From CADEEN01 sp031379365 (GTDB lineage: Bacteria; Pseudomonadota; Gammaproteobacteria; Burkholderiales; Burkholderiaceae_C), in the NCBI GenBank assembly GCA_031379365.1, contig JANNFB010000242.1, positions 1 to 32,833 of the forward strand: a stretch of DNA of 32,833 bases, read 5' to 3'. Position numbers and translations under genes: made by a program. A model generated the notes under the pieces. That model was not told where the DNA came from. It ran no database searches and saw only the letters and a list, made by a program, of their open reading frames with translations. Below, in pieces: positions 16,765 to 25,406 of this stretch. Position 1 is the first letter of the stretch, and each line of letters starts with the position of its first letter.

Positions 16765-19700
16765 CTAGTTCAGGCCCGCGTGCAGTTCCTGGATCGACTG
16801 AACGCTGAAGTCGTCCAGGTGCTTGAGGGCTTCGGTGGCTGCTTCGCACCCCGCCATCGTGGTGTAGTAGGTCACCCGGTTGGCCAGTGCGGCCGTGCGG
16901 ATGTACCGGGAGTCCGCGATCGCCGTGCGGGTCTCGTCAACCGTCGTGAAAACCAGTTGGATCTCGCCTGCCTTGATCAAATCGGCGATGTGGGGTCGGC
17001 CGTCCTTGACCTTGTTGACGATCTGAACAGGCACGCCGGCAGCGGCGATGGCCGCGGCAGTGCCTTTTGTCGCGACGACGTTGAACCCCAACGCGTGCAG
17101 ATCGCCTGCGATCCGCGCGGCGCGCTCCTTGTCCGCGTTCTTGACCGTGATGACCACGGTCCCGCTGCTCGGCAAGCGCGAGCCTGCCCCCAGTTGGCTC
17201 TTGAGCATGGCCTCGCCAAAGCTGGGGCCCACACCCATGACCTCCCCGGTCGAGCGCATCTCGGGGCCCAGGATCGGGTCGACGCCAGGAAACTTGTTGA
17301 AAGGAAACACCGCCTCCTTGACGCTGAAGTAAGGCGGGATCACTTCGTACGGCACGCGATCGTGAAGTCCGCGCTGGTCCTTGAGCTTCTGGCCGGCCAT
17401 GCAACGCGCGGCAATCTTGGCCAGCGCCTGACCCGTGGCCTTGCTGACGAAGGGCACGGTGCGGGACGCACGCGGGTTGACCTCGAGCACGAAAACCAAG
17501 GCCTGATCGCCCGTGCCCTGGATGGCGAACTGGACGTTCATGAGCCCGATCACCTTGAGCGCCTTGGCCATCAGGGCAGTCTGGCGCCGCAGTTCATCTT
17601 GCAAGGCCGCGGGCAAAGAGTAAGGGGGCAGTGAGCATGCCGAGTCGCCCGAGTGCACCCCCGCTTGCTCGATGTGCTCCATGATGGCGCCGATCATCAC
17701 GTCGGTGCCGTCGCTGATGCAGTCGACATCGACTTCGATGGCGTCGTCGAGAAAACGGTCGAGCAGGACGGGCGACTTCTCGCTGACTCGCACTGCTTCG
17801 CGCATGTAGCGCTCGAGGTCTTTGTCGCCGTGCACGATTTCCATCGCCCGCCCGCCCAGCACATAGCTCGGCCGCACCACCAAGGGGTAACCAATCTCCC
17901 GCGCCAGGGCCAACGCCGCCTCTTCGGTGCGTGCGGTTCTGTTGGGCGGCTGGCGCAGCCCGAGCTGATGCAGCAGTTGCTGGAAACGCTCGCGATCCTC
18001 GGCGATGTCGATCGAGTCCGGACTCGTGCCGATGATCGGCACCCCGGCGCGCTCCAGATCGAGTGCCAGTTTCAGCGGCGTCTGGCCGCCGTACTGCACG
18101 ATCACGCCAACGGGTTTCTCCTTGTCGACGATCTCGAGCACATCTTCCAGCGTCACGGGTTCGAAATAGAGCCTGTCGCTGGTGTCGTAGTCGGTGGAGA
18201 CCGTCTCGGGATTGCAGTTGACCATGATGGTCTCGTAGCCGTCTTCGCGCATCGCCAGTGCCGCATGCACACAGCAGTAGTCGAACTCGATGCCTTGGCC
18301 GATACGGTTCGGACCGCCGCCCAGCACCATGATCTTCTTGCGCGTGGTCGGTTCGGCCTCGCACTCTTCGTCGTAGGTCGAGTAGAGGTAGGCCGTTTCC
18401 GTGGCGAACTCAGCGGCACAGGTGTCGACCCGCTTGAAGACCGGACGGACGCCGAGCGCGTGGCGCGTAGCGCGCACTTCATGCTGATTCGTGGCCAGCA
18501 GCTTGGCAAGACGGCGATCCGCGAAGCCTTTGCGCTTGAGGTAGCGCATCTCACTCTCGCTCAGTGAAGTCAGCGTGCGGCCGGCAAGGGTCTGCTCGAT
18601 CTGCACCAGCTGCTCGATCTGGGCCAGGAACCAAGGATCGATGGCAGTCTCTTCGAACACCTCGGCCAGGCTCATACCGATGCGGAAGGCATCGCCGACG
18701 TAGAGGATGCGCTCAGGCCCCGCTTCGCCGATCTCTTGGACGATCTCATCGCGATCCGTGCTGCGCTCGGTCAGGCCGTCGATGCCGGTTTCCAGGCCAC
18801 GCAAGGCCTTCTGGAAACTCTCCTGGAAGGTGCGGCCGATCGCCATCACCTCGCCAACCGACTTCATCTGGGTCGTCAATCGCGCATCAGCCGCCGGAAA
18901 TTTCTCGAAGGCGAAACGTGGGATCTTGGTGACGACGTAATCAATGCTCGGCTCGAAGCTGGCCGGCGTGGCGCCGCCGGTGATGTCGTTGCGCAACTCA
19001 TCCAATGTGTAGCCGACGGCGAGCTTGGCCGCAACCTTGGCGATCGGAAAGCCAGTTGCCTTGGAGGCCAGCGCCGATGAGCGCGACACGCGCGGGTTCA
19101 TCTCGATCACGACCATGCGCCCGTCCTTCGGGTTGATCGAGAACTGCACATTCGAGCCACCGGTGTCGACACCGATCTCGCGCAGGATCGCGATCGACGC
19201 GTTGCGCAACAGCTGGTACTCCTTGTCGGTCAGCGTCTGCGCCGGGGCGACGGTGATCGAATCGCCGGTGTGGATGCCCATCGGGTCGAGGTTCTCGATC
19301 GCACAGACGATGATGCAGTTGTCGGCCTTGTCGCGCACGACTTCCATCTCGTACTCTTTCCAGCCGATCAGCGACTCCTCGATCAACAGCTCCTTGGTCG
19401 GCGACAAGTCCAGACCGCGCTTGCAGATCTCTTCGAACTCTTCAGGGTGGTACGCGATGCCCCCACCCGTGCCGCCCAGGGTGAAACTCGGGCGCACGAC
19501 CATCGGAAAGCCGCTGCCGCCGATCTCACGCGTGATTCGCTTTTGCACGGCCAGCGCCTCGTCGAGCGAGTGTGCAATGCCACTGCGTGCCGAGGCCAGG
19601 CCGATGCCCGTCATTGCGTCCTTGAACTTCAGCCTGTCTTCGGCCTTTTCGATGGCCCGCTCGTTGGCCCCGATCATCTCGACGCCGTACTTGGCCAGCA

Positions 19701-20019
19701 CGCCGTGCTTGTGCAGGTCGAGTGCGCAATTCAAAGCCGTCTGCCCACCCATGGTCGGCAGCACCGCATCCGGCCGCTCCTTGGCGATGATCTTCTCCAC
19801 GACCTGCCAGGTGATCGGCTCGATGTAGGTCGCATCCGCCATGCCTGGGTCGGTCATGATGGTGGCCGGGTTGCTGTTGACCAGGACGACCCGATAGCCC
19901 TCCTCCCTCAGCGCCTTGCATGCCTGGGCCCCGGAGTAGTCGAACTCACAGGCCTGGCCAATGACGATCGGTCCGGCACCGATGATGAGGATGCTCTTGA
20001 GGTCTGTGCGCTTAGGCAT
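16765..20019 (-). CDS. carB: Carbamoyl phosphate synthase large subunit CarB
   Basis: Makes carbamoyl phosphate from bicarbonate, ammonia (channelled from CarA) and two ATP, feeding arginine and pyrimidine synthesis. The 1084-residue protein has two homologous halves, each a pre-ATP-grasp plus ATP-grasp unit: the first begins SILIIGAGPIVIGQACEFDYSG, the second IMVLGGGPNRIGQGIEFDYC. An oligomerisation region lies between them, and a C-terminal MGS-like allosteric domain (about the last 140 residues, with GTVVITVKNADKERAARIAGDL) follows. Length compares with 1073 in E. coli. It overlaps carA by eight bases, consistent with coupled translation. Confidence 0.99.
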   Translation of the reverse strand: MPKRTDLKSILIIGAGPIVIGQACEFDYSGAQACKALREEGYRVVLVNSNPATIMTDPGMADATYIEPITWQVVEKIIAKERPDAVLPTMGGQTALNCALDLHKHGVLAKYGVEMIGANERAIEKAEDRLKFKDAMTGIGLASARSGIAHSLDEALAVQKRITREIGGSGFPMVVRPSFTLGGTGGGIAYHPEEFEEICKRGLDLSPTKELLIEESLIGWKEYEMEVVRDKADNCIIVCAIENLDPMGIHTGDSITVAPAQTLTDKEYQLLRNASIAILREIGVDTGGSNVQFSINPKDGRMVVIEMNPRVSRSSALASKATGFPIAKVAAKLAVGYTLDELRNDITGGATPASFEPSIDYVVTKIPRFAFEKFPAADARLTTQMKSVGEVMAIGRTFQESFQKALRGLETGIDGLTERSTDRDEIVQEIGEAGPERILYVGDAFRIGMSLAEVFEETAIDPWFLAQIEQLVQIEQTLAGRTLTSLSESEMRYLKRKGFADRRLAKLLATNQHEVRATRHALGVRPVFKRVDTCAAEFATETAYLYSTYDEECEAEPTTRKKIMVLGGGPNRIGQGIEFDYCCVHAALAMREDGYETIMVNCNPETVSTDYDTSDRLYFEPVTLEDVLEIVDKEKPVGVIVQYGGQTPLKLALDLERAGVPIIGTSPDSIDIAEDRERFQQLLHQLGLRQPPNRTARTEEAALALAREIGYPLVVRPSYVLGGRAMEIVHGDKDLERYMREAVRVSEKSPVLLDRFLDDAIEVDVDCISDGTDVMIGAIMEHIEQAGVHSGDSACSLPPYSLPAALQDELRRQTALMAKALKVIGLMNVQFAIQGTGDQALVFVLEVNPRASRTVPFVSKATGQALAKIAARCMAGQKLKDQRGLHDRVPYEVIPPYFSVKEAVFPFNKFPGVDPILGPEMRSTGEVMGVGPSFGEAMLKSQLGAGSRLPSSGTVVITVKNADKERAARIAGDLHALGFNVVATKGTAAAIAAAGVPVQIVNKVKDGRPHIADLIKAGEIQLVFTTVDETRTAIADSRYIRTAALANRVTYYTTMAGCEAATEALKHLDDFSVQSIQELHAGLN

Positions 20020-21172
20020 GTTGGGTCTCCGCCATCAGCGCAGTGAATCGATCGAAAAGGTAGGCGATGTCGTGCGGGCCGGGAGAAGCTTCTGGGTGGC
20101 CCTGGAAACAAAAGGCGGGTCGATCAATGCGCGCCAGCCCCTGCAGGGTGCCGTCGAACAGGCTCACATGCGTCGGCCGAAGGTTGGCCGGTAACTGCGC
20201 CTCGTCCACCGCGAAGCCATGGTTCTGGCTGGTGATGCTGACGCGTCCGCTGTCGAGGTCTTTCACCGGGTGGTTGGCACCATGGTGGCCGAACTTCATC
20301 TTGAAGGTTCTGGCGCCAGAGGCCAGCGCCAGGATCTGGTGACCGAGGCAGATACCGAAGGTCGGGATGCCGCGCTCGACCAGGCTGCGCGTGGCCGCAA
20401 TCGCGTAGTCGCACGGCTCCGGGTCTCCGGGCCCGTTGCTCAGGAAAATGCCGTCTGGCGCCATCGCCATCACCTCGGCAGCGGGCGTCTGTGCCGGGAC
20501 GACACTGACGCGGCAGCCCCGGCTGGCCAGCATGCGCAGGATGTTGCGCTTGACGCCGAAGTCATAGGCCACGACGTGAAAGCGCGGCGACGTCTGAGCG
20601 CCGTAGCCGGCGCCGAGAGTCCATTCCGTCTCGGTCCAGGCATAGGCCTCCTTCGCGGAAACCACCTTGGCCAGGTCCAGGCCGGCCATGTTCGGCGCGC
20701 CGCGGGCCATGGCCACCGCCTCCGCGACTTGGGTCTGCGCCACCGCCGCACCCGCCTCAAACGCCACGATGCTGCCGTTCTGCGCCCCATGGGTGCGCAG
20801 ATGGCGCGTCAGCTTGCGGGTATCGATATCGGCAATGGCCACCGTGGCTTCGCGTTGCAGATACTGGGCGAGCGTCATCGAGCTGCGAAAGTTCGATGCC
20901 AGGAGGGGCAGATCCCTGATGACCAGTCCGGCCGCGAACACCTTGCCAGCCTCCACGTCTTCGGCGTTGACGCCATAGTTGCCGATGTGCGGGTATGTCA
21001 GCGTCACGATCTGACGGCAGTAACTCGGATCGGTCAGGATCTCCTGGTAACCGCTCAACGCTGTGTTGAAGACGACTTCACCGACGGTGTGACCGGCAGC
21101 GCCGATCGAAGTGCCGTGGAACACCGTGCCGTCTGCAAGTGCAAGGACGGCGGGGGGCAGGACAGGCAGCAA
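20012..21172 (-). CDS. carA: Carbamoyl phosphate synthase small (glutaminase) subunit CarA
   Basis: Hydrolyses glutamine and passes ammonia to CarB. The 386-residue protein has the N-terminal CPSase domain (LALADGTVFHGTSIG, FNTALSGYQEILTDPSY) and a class I glutamine amidotransferase domain with nucleophile Cys275 in FGICLGHQ and the His359/Glu361 pair in QGHPEASPG. The start codon is TTG: GGAG lies six bases upstream, and no ATG occurs before the conserved N-terminus. Upstream is a long leader with a candidate -10 at 21311-21316. Confidence 0.97.
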   Translation of the reverse strand: MLPVLPPAVLALADGTVFHGTSIGAAGHTVGEVVFNTALSGYQEILTDPSYCRQIVTLTYPHIGNYGVNAEDVEAGKVFAAGLVIRDLPLLASNFRSSMTLAQYLQREATVAIADIDTRKLTRHLRTHGAQNGSIVAFEAGAAVAQTQVAEAVAMARGAPNMAGLDLAKVVSAKEAYAWTETEWTLGAGYGAQTSPRFHVVAYDFGVKRNILRMLASRGCRVSVVPAQTPAAEVMAMAPDGIFLSNGPGDPEPCDYAIAATRSLVERGIPTFGICLGHQILALASGARTFKMKFGHHGANHPVKDLDSGRVSITSQNHGFAVDEAQLPANLRPTHVSLFDGTLQGLARIDRPAFCFQGHPEASPGPHDIAYLFDRFTALMAETQHA

Positions 21173-21310
21173 GACGGACTCCGGGGCGAGATGCCCAGCC
21201 AGTCTCAGCGCAGGCGGTCACTCGCACTTGGCCCTGGGCTGGGCGATGGGCACGAAAAGCGTCGGCGCGTGGCGATCAGGCGTGGGCGGTGGGTGCGGAC
21301 AAACCGTCGA

Positions 21311-21316
21311 AGTATA
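21311..21316 (-). promoter_or_regulatory. -10 element for carA
   Basis: TATACT on the minus strand, 5/6 to consensus, placing the start site near 21304 and giving carA a leader of about 130 bases. No good -35 is visible at 16-18 bases. Confidence 0.4.
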
Positions 21317-21434
21317 GGCGCCCCAGATTGGCGGCGTGCTTCAGTTCACGCTGCGCCGGCCCGCGGTCGGCCTGCGACCGGAAATATGCGCTTCCGCGCG
21401 CGCACAGGGGATGAACCGCGCGCAAGCAGGGTTA

Positions 21435-21464
21435 TTGGCCAAGCCCAGGAGCAGGAACTAAACT
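21435..21464 (+). promoter_or_regulatory. Sigma-70-like promoter for the BI-1 family gene
   Basis: TTGGCC (21435-21440), 18 bases, TAAACT (21459-21464). Expected start near 21471, about 48 bases before the gene, whose ribosome binding site GGAGG is at about 21505. Confidence 0.5.
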
Positions 21465-21518
21465 CGCGCCACCAAGAGGGCTGGTTGGCTCTCGGTATAT
21501 CCACGGAGGTTAGTGACG

Positions 21519-22217
21519 ATGAACGAGCAACTTCAGACGGCGTATGCCGGACAAGTCGGATCGGGCGCACTCGCAGAAGAGCGCAACCGCGTCCTGCGCA
21601 ACACCTATTGGCTGTTGGCCCTGTCTCTCGTGCCGACGGTGCTGGGCGCCTGGATCGGCGTGACGACCGGCGTGATGGCCAAGGTCGGCATGGGCTTGAG
21701 TACCGTGATTTTCCTCGTGGGCGCCTTTGGGCTCATGTTCGCCATCGAGAAGTTCAAAAATTCAAGCACCGGTGTCGCGCTCTTGCTTGGCTTCACGTTT
21801 TTCATGGGCCTGATGTTGTCGCGCCTCCTGGCTGCCATCCTCGGCTTCAGCAACGGCTCCTCACTGATCATGACCGCTTTCGGTGGCACGGCGGCGGTGT
21901 TCTTTGCGATGGCCAGTCTGGCCAGTGTGATCAAGCGCGATCTGTCGAGCATGGGCAAGTTCCTGTTCGTCGGCGCCATCTTGCTGCTGGTGGCTGGCGT
22001 GATCAACATCTTCGTTCAGTCGAGTGCGCTGATGATCACGTTGTCGGTGATTGCCATTGGGCTGTTCTCGGCTTTCATGCTTTATGACATCAAGCGCGTG
22101 ATCGACGGCGGCGAGACCAATTACGTCACTGCCACCCTGGCGATCTACCTTGACATCTATAACGTGTTCCAGAGCCTGCTGGCGCTGCTGGGCATCTTCG
22201 GCGGCGAACGCGACTGA
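21519..22217 (+). CDS. Bax inhibitor-1 / YccA family membrane protein
   Basis: A 232-residue inner-membrane protein with about seven hydrophobic helices after a short soluble N-terminus (MNEQLQTAYAGQVGSGALAEE region). The family signature near the end is present: FSAFMLYDIKRVIDGG, followed by ATLAIYLDIYNVFQSLLALLGIFGGERD, including the two conserved aspartates thought to act as a pH sensor in bacterial BI-1 homologues. E. coli YccA of this family interacts with FtsH; whether this one does is not shown. The ATG at 21519 lies nine bases after GGAGG; the GTG two codons earlier is too close to it. Single-gene unit with its own promoter and terminator. Confidence 0.92.
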   Translation: MNEQLQTAYAGQVGSGALAEERNRVLRNTYWLLALSLVPTVLGAWIGVTTGVMAKVGMGLSTVIFLVGAFGLMFAIEKFKNSSTGVALLLGFTFFMGLMLSRLLAAILGFSNGSSLIMTAFGGTAAVFFAMASLASVIKRDLSSMGKFLFVGAILLLVAGVINIFVQSSALMITLSVIAIGLFSAFMLYDIKRVIDGGETNYVTATLAIYLDIYNVFQSLLALLGIFGGERD

Positions 22218-22237
22218 CGGCTCGCCGATCCACGCAC

Positions 22238-22265
22238 AGGGCCCCTTTGCGGGCCCTTTTTCTTT
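22238..22265 (+). terminator. Intrinsic terminator after the BI-1 family gene
   Basis: Perfect stem AGGGCCC (22238-22244) / GGGCCCT (22251-22257), loop CTTTGC, followed by TTTTTCTTT. It ends just before the convergent rlmD gene. Confidence 0.9.
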
Positions 22266-22271
22266 GGGTTG

Positions 22272-23630
22272 CTACGAACCGCGATCGAAGACAGCAATGC
22301 TCTCGACGTGGGCCGTGTGCGGAAACATGTTGACGGCGCCCGCTGCGCTGCACTGGTAACCGGCCTGGTGCACGAGCAGGCCTGCGTCCCGCGCCAATGT
22401 CGCTGGATTGCAGCTGACGTAGACGATGCGTTGGGGCGCGGACCAATCCGGTGACAGCGCCGGCTCGGCGCGCAGTTCGGCGAGCGCCTTGACCAAGGCA
22501 AAAGCACCCTCTCTTGGCGGGTCAATCAACCACTTGTCTGCCACCCCATCGGCAGCCAACTGTGATGCGCTCAACTCGAACAGATTGCGCGCAACGAACC
22601 GCGTCTTTGGCGCCAAACCATTGCGCTGGGCGTTGGACGCGGCTCGGTCAACCAGCACTTGACTGCCTTCGATGCCCAGGACTTCGCGGGCCTGCGTCGC
22701 CAAAGGCAAGGTGAAATTGCCCAAACCACAGAACCAATCGATCACACGCTCGTGCGCCTGAACCTCGAGCAGCCGGAGTGCTCGGCCCACGAGGACGGCA
22801 TTGATGTGCGGGTTGACCTGGGTGAAGTCGGTTGGTTTGAAAGGCACGTTTACGCCGAACTCTGGCAAGGCGTAAGCCAACTCCGGGCCGGCCTGATCCA
22901 GTCGCACCACGGTGTCGGGCCCTGAGGCTTGCAGCCACCATTGCACGTCATGCTCGCAAGCGAAGTCGCGCAAACGCTGCAAGTCGGGCTCACTGAGTGG
23001 TTCGAGGTGCCTCAGCACCAGGGCGATCACCCGGCCTCCGACGGCGACCTCGATCTGTGGCAAGCGGTCGCGGCCCTCCATGCCCGAGACCAACGCACGC
23101 AGCGGCAACAGCAGCGCACTGACCCGCGGGGAGAGCACCGCACAACTCTTCATGTCGGCGATGAAGCTCGACTTGCGCTCGTGGAACCCGACCAGCACGG
23201 CGCCCTTCTTGGCGACGAAACGCACCGACAAGCGGGCGCGGTCACGGTAGCCCCAGGCCGGCCCCTCGATCGGACGCAAAACCCGGTCCGCGCGAACCTT
23301 GCCGAGATGCCAGAGACTGTCCTCCAGGGCGCGCTGCTTGACCGCCACTTGGGCCGCCGCGTGCAGGTGCTGCATCTTGCAACCACCGCAGGCGCCCGCA
23401 TGCAGGCCGAAGTGCGGACAGGCGGGCGTCACCCGTTGCGAACTGTCACGGCGCAGGGCTGTCATCGTGGCCTGCTCCCACTGGTTCTTGCGCCGGTGGA
23501 CCTTGACCTGCACCGACTCGCCTGGCAACGCACCCTCGATGAAGACCACCTTGCCTTCGCTGTCGTGCGCGACGCCTTGGGCCTCGAGGTCGAGCGACTC
23601 GACCGTCAACCACTCATGCTCTGCTGTCAT
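22272..23630 (-). CDS. rlmD: 23S rRNA (uracil-1939-C5) methyltransferase RlmD
   Basis: SAM-dependent RNA methyltransferase (RumA) that makes m5U1939 in 23S rRNA. The 452-residue protein has an N-terminal TRAM RNA-binding domain (about 5-58), a [4Fe-4S] cluster site with Cys71, Cys81, Cys84 and Cys163, a SAM-binding motif VIDWFCGLGNFTLPLA, and the catalytic Cys407 in YVSCNPATLARD with the conserved Glu in HVESIA. The iron-sulfur cysteines separate it from TrmA. RlmCD-type relatives are possible, but the length and cluster favour RlmD. It follows nlpD after 58 bases, with a -10-like GATAAT (23644-23639) eight bases before its ATG and no Shine-Dalgarno. Confidence 0.95.
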   Translation of the reverse strand: MTAEHEWLTVESLDLEAQGVAHDSEGKVVFIEGALPGESVQVKVHRRKNQWEQATMTALRRDSSQRVTPACPHFGLHAGACGGCKMQHLHAAAQVAVKQRALEDSLWHLGKVRADRVLRPIEGPAWGYRDRARLSVRFVAKKGAVLVGFHERKSSFIADMKSCAVLSPRVSALLLPLRALVSGMEGRDRLPQIEVAVGGRVIALVLRHLEPLSEPDLQRLRDFACEHDVQWWLQASGPDTVVRLDQAGPELAYALPEFGVNVPFKPTDFTQVNPHINAVLVGRALRLLEVQAHERVIDWFCGLGNFTLPLATQAREVLGIEGSQVLVDRAASNAQRNGLAPKTRFVARNLFELSASQLAADGVADKWLIDPPREGAFALVKALAELRAEPALSPDWSAPQRIVYVSCNPATLARDAGLLVHQAGYQCSAAGAVNMFPHTAHVESIAVFDRGS

Positions 23631-23638
23631 GGGGCGCC

Positions 23639-23644
23639 ATTATC
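23639..23644 (-). promoter_or_regulatory. -10 element immediately before rlmD
   Basis: GATAAT on the minus strand, eight bases before the rlmD ATG, would start transcription one or two bases before the start codon. No clear -35 is seen. Confidence 0.4.
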
Positions 23645-23688
23645 CCGGCCGGGATGCACCGCGCGCACTGCTGGGACCGTATCGAGCG

Positions 23689-24612
23689 TTACCGTGCAGG
23701 CAAGAGGCGCGCCGGATCGACAGGCTTGCCGAGCCTGCGGATCTCAAAGTGCAACTGCACGCGCTCGGCGTCGCTCGACCCCATCTCAGCAATCTTCTGA
23801 CCGCGTCGTACCACCTGGTCTTCCTTGACCAGCAAGGCCTGGTTGTGCGCGTACGCGGTGAGATAGGTGTTGTTGTGCTTGACGATGACCAGATTGCCAT
23901 AGCCACGCACACCCGAACCGACGTAGATCACGCGTCCGTCGCCAGCCGCCAGGACGGCATCGCCGGCCTTGCCGGCAAAGGTCAACCCCTTGCTGCGCGC
24001 CTCGTCGAAGGGGGCAGCCACCGCCGCCGCCGTAGGCCAGGCCCAGGCCACTTCATCGTCGCGTGCTGGCGCAGGCGCAGACGCCGCTGCCGGAGTTGTT
24101 GCGGCTGCCACCGCGCCGGCAGCGGGCACCACGGCAGTGGCCGGAGGAGCCCCGCCTGCGGCCGAAGCGCCGCCTGCCGCGGGTTCGAGTGGACGCGCCT
24201 CAACGCGCGTCGGCACCACGGCGCGAGCCGCCGTGGCCGAGGCATCGGTGCCCGGAGCCGCAACACGCAGCACTTGCCCGACCTCCAGCAAATTCGGGTT
24301 GTCTATGTTGTTCCAGCGCGCGATGTCGCGCCAGTTCTGGCCGCTGTCGAGACCAACGCGAATGAGGGTGTCGCCTGGCCGCACGGTGTAGTAGCCCGGC
24401 TTGCCGGCGTTCTCGGCACCCGGCATCGCCTTTGGGGACTCCGACGGCGCAGAACTCGACGTGGCCGCGGCACCGCCCGCGCGAGCCCCACGGTCTTCGA
24501 CCGGCGCGCGGTTCAACGAGGTCGCACAGCCGCCGAGCAACGTTGACAGGGCGATCAGGGCGGTCACGGTCCGCAGGGGATTCACCAGGCTGATGAGAGT
24601 GGAAGGGGTCAT
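23689..24612 (-). CDS. nlpD: NlpD-like LysM / M23 domain lipoprotein
   Basis: Outer-membrane lipoprotein that in E. coli activates the amidase AmiC during cell separation. The 307-residue protein has a lipoprotein signal with lipobox LLGGC (about residue 28), a LysM peptidoglycan-binding domain (about 70-115, YYTVRPGDTLIRVGLDSGQNW), an Ala/Pro/Val-rich low-complexity linker (about 115-190), and a C-terminal M23/LytM domain ending LHFEIRRLGKPVDPARLLPAR. The first metal-ligand region reads KGLTFAGKAG, lacking the His and Asp of active M23 peptidases, so it is probably a non-catalytic activator, as NlpD is. Start fixed by ATGA overlap with the pcm stop. rpoS does not follow it here. Confidence 0.93.
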   Translation of the reverse strand: MTPSTLISLVNPLRTVTALIALSTLLGGCATSLNRAPVEDRGARAGGAAATSSSAPSESPKAMPGAENAGKPGYYTVRPGDTLIRVGLDSGQNWRDIARWNNIDNPNLLEVGQVLRVAAPGTDASATAARAVVPTRVEARPLEPAAGGASAAGGAPPATAVVPAAGAVAAATTPAAASAPAPARDDEVAWAWPTAAAVAAPFDEARSKGLTFAGKAGDAVLAAGDGRVIYVGSGVRGYGNLVIVKHNNTYLTAYAHNQALLVKEDQVVRRGQKIAEMGSSDAERVQLHFEIRRLGKPVDPARLLPAR

Positions 24613-25406
24613 GCTGTGCCCGATTTTAACGGCACGAAGTTGACCGCTTCGTGGCTCTGGCGTGACCAACCGTCCACGCTGCGGTCGACCACCAGCAAGA
24701 CCTGGCCTGTGCCGACGGCACTGCGGGTTGGTGCCACCAGGCGCCCTCCCAGGGCCATCTGTTCCAGCCAGGCGGTGGGCACGTCGTCACCGCCTGCCGC
24801 ACAAATGATGGTGTCGTAGGGGGCGTTCGGGGCATGGCCCCATCGGCCATCGGCGTAAACCAGTCGCAGCTTGTCGCTGCGCAAGGGCGCGAGGTTGTCG
24901 CGGGCGCGGTCGAACAAGGGGCGCAGGCGCTCCACCGAGATCACCTGCCGCGCCAGCAGCGACAGCAGCGCCGCCTGGTAGCCGCAACCGGTGCCGATCT
25001 CGAGCACGCGACCGAGTGAGCCACTCTGCAGGGCCTCGCGGCCCTCGAACAGCAGGCTCAACATGCGTGCAATCACCGACGGCTTGGAAATCGTCTGGTC
25101 CAGGCCGATGGGCAGGGCCGTGTCTTCATAGGCCTGCGCCGCCAAGGCCGTGTCAACGAACTGGTGGCGCGGCACTTGGGCCAGCGCAGCCAGCACGGGC
25201 TCGCAGGTCACGCCCTCGACGCGCAGGCGCTGCACCATTCGGGCTCGCACGGCCTGCGAGTCGAGTCCCAGGCCGAGGCTGACGGAACCCTGCGACCCGC
25301 CGGCGCCGGCAGGCTTGTCGCGCCGCGCAACCCGGGACCGGTCGGCTTGGGGGTTGGGACCAACGCGTTCCAGCGCCAGCGGGAAGCGGCGGGGTCCTTG
25401 GCTCAC
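24609..25406 (-). CDS. pcm: Protein-L-isoaspartate O-methyltransferase Pcm
   Basis: Repairs aged proteins by methylating L-isoaspartyl residues with SAM. The 265-residue protein has the family elements MVQRL (about 57), VPRHQFV, YEDTALPIGLDQTISKP and SAM motif VLEIGTGCGYQAALLSLLA. Compared with E. coli Pcm (208 residues) it has an N-terminal extension of about 50 residues, poorly conserved and Arg/Gly/Pro-rich. The start GTG overlaps the surE stop (GTGA), giving coupling but leaving open an internal start nearer the MVQRL core. Middle gene of surE-pcm-nlpD. Confidence 0.95.
   Translation of the reverse strand: MSQGPRRFPLALERVGPNPQADRSRVARRDKPAGAGGSQGSVSLGLGLDSQAVRARMVQRLRVEGVTCEPVLAALAQVPRHQFVDTALAAQAYEDTALPIGLDQTISKPSVIARMLSLLFEGREALQSGSLGRVLEIGTGCGYQAALLSLLARQVISVERLRPLFDRARDNLAPLRSDKLRLVYADGRWGHAPNAPYDTIICAAGGDDVPTAWLEQMALGGRLVAPTRSAVGTGQVLLVVDRSVDGWSRQSHEAVNFVPLKSGTA

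Larger units (their letters stand above)
21173..21518. other. Divergent intergenic region carA / BI-1 family gene
   Basis: 346 bases with no convincing gene. The left part (to about 21304) would be the carA leader; I see no clear terminator-like attenuator in it, only modest GC-rich inverted repeats and short unsupported reading frames. The right half holds the promoter elements listed separately. Confidence 0.6.

Noticed and set aside
21204..21265. Possible short leader peptide frame upstream of carA on the minus strand (GTG-started, about 11 codons)
   Set aside because: No Shine-Dalgarno, no run of regulatory codons and no following terminator hairpin.
24075..24240. Repeat array in the nlpD linker region
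   Set aside because: It is Ala/Pro/Val low-complexity coding sequence of the normal NlpD linker, not a spaced repeat or CRISPR.
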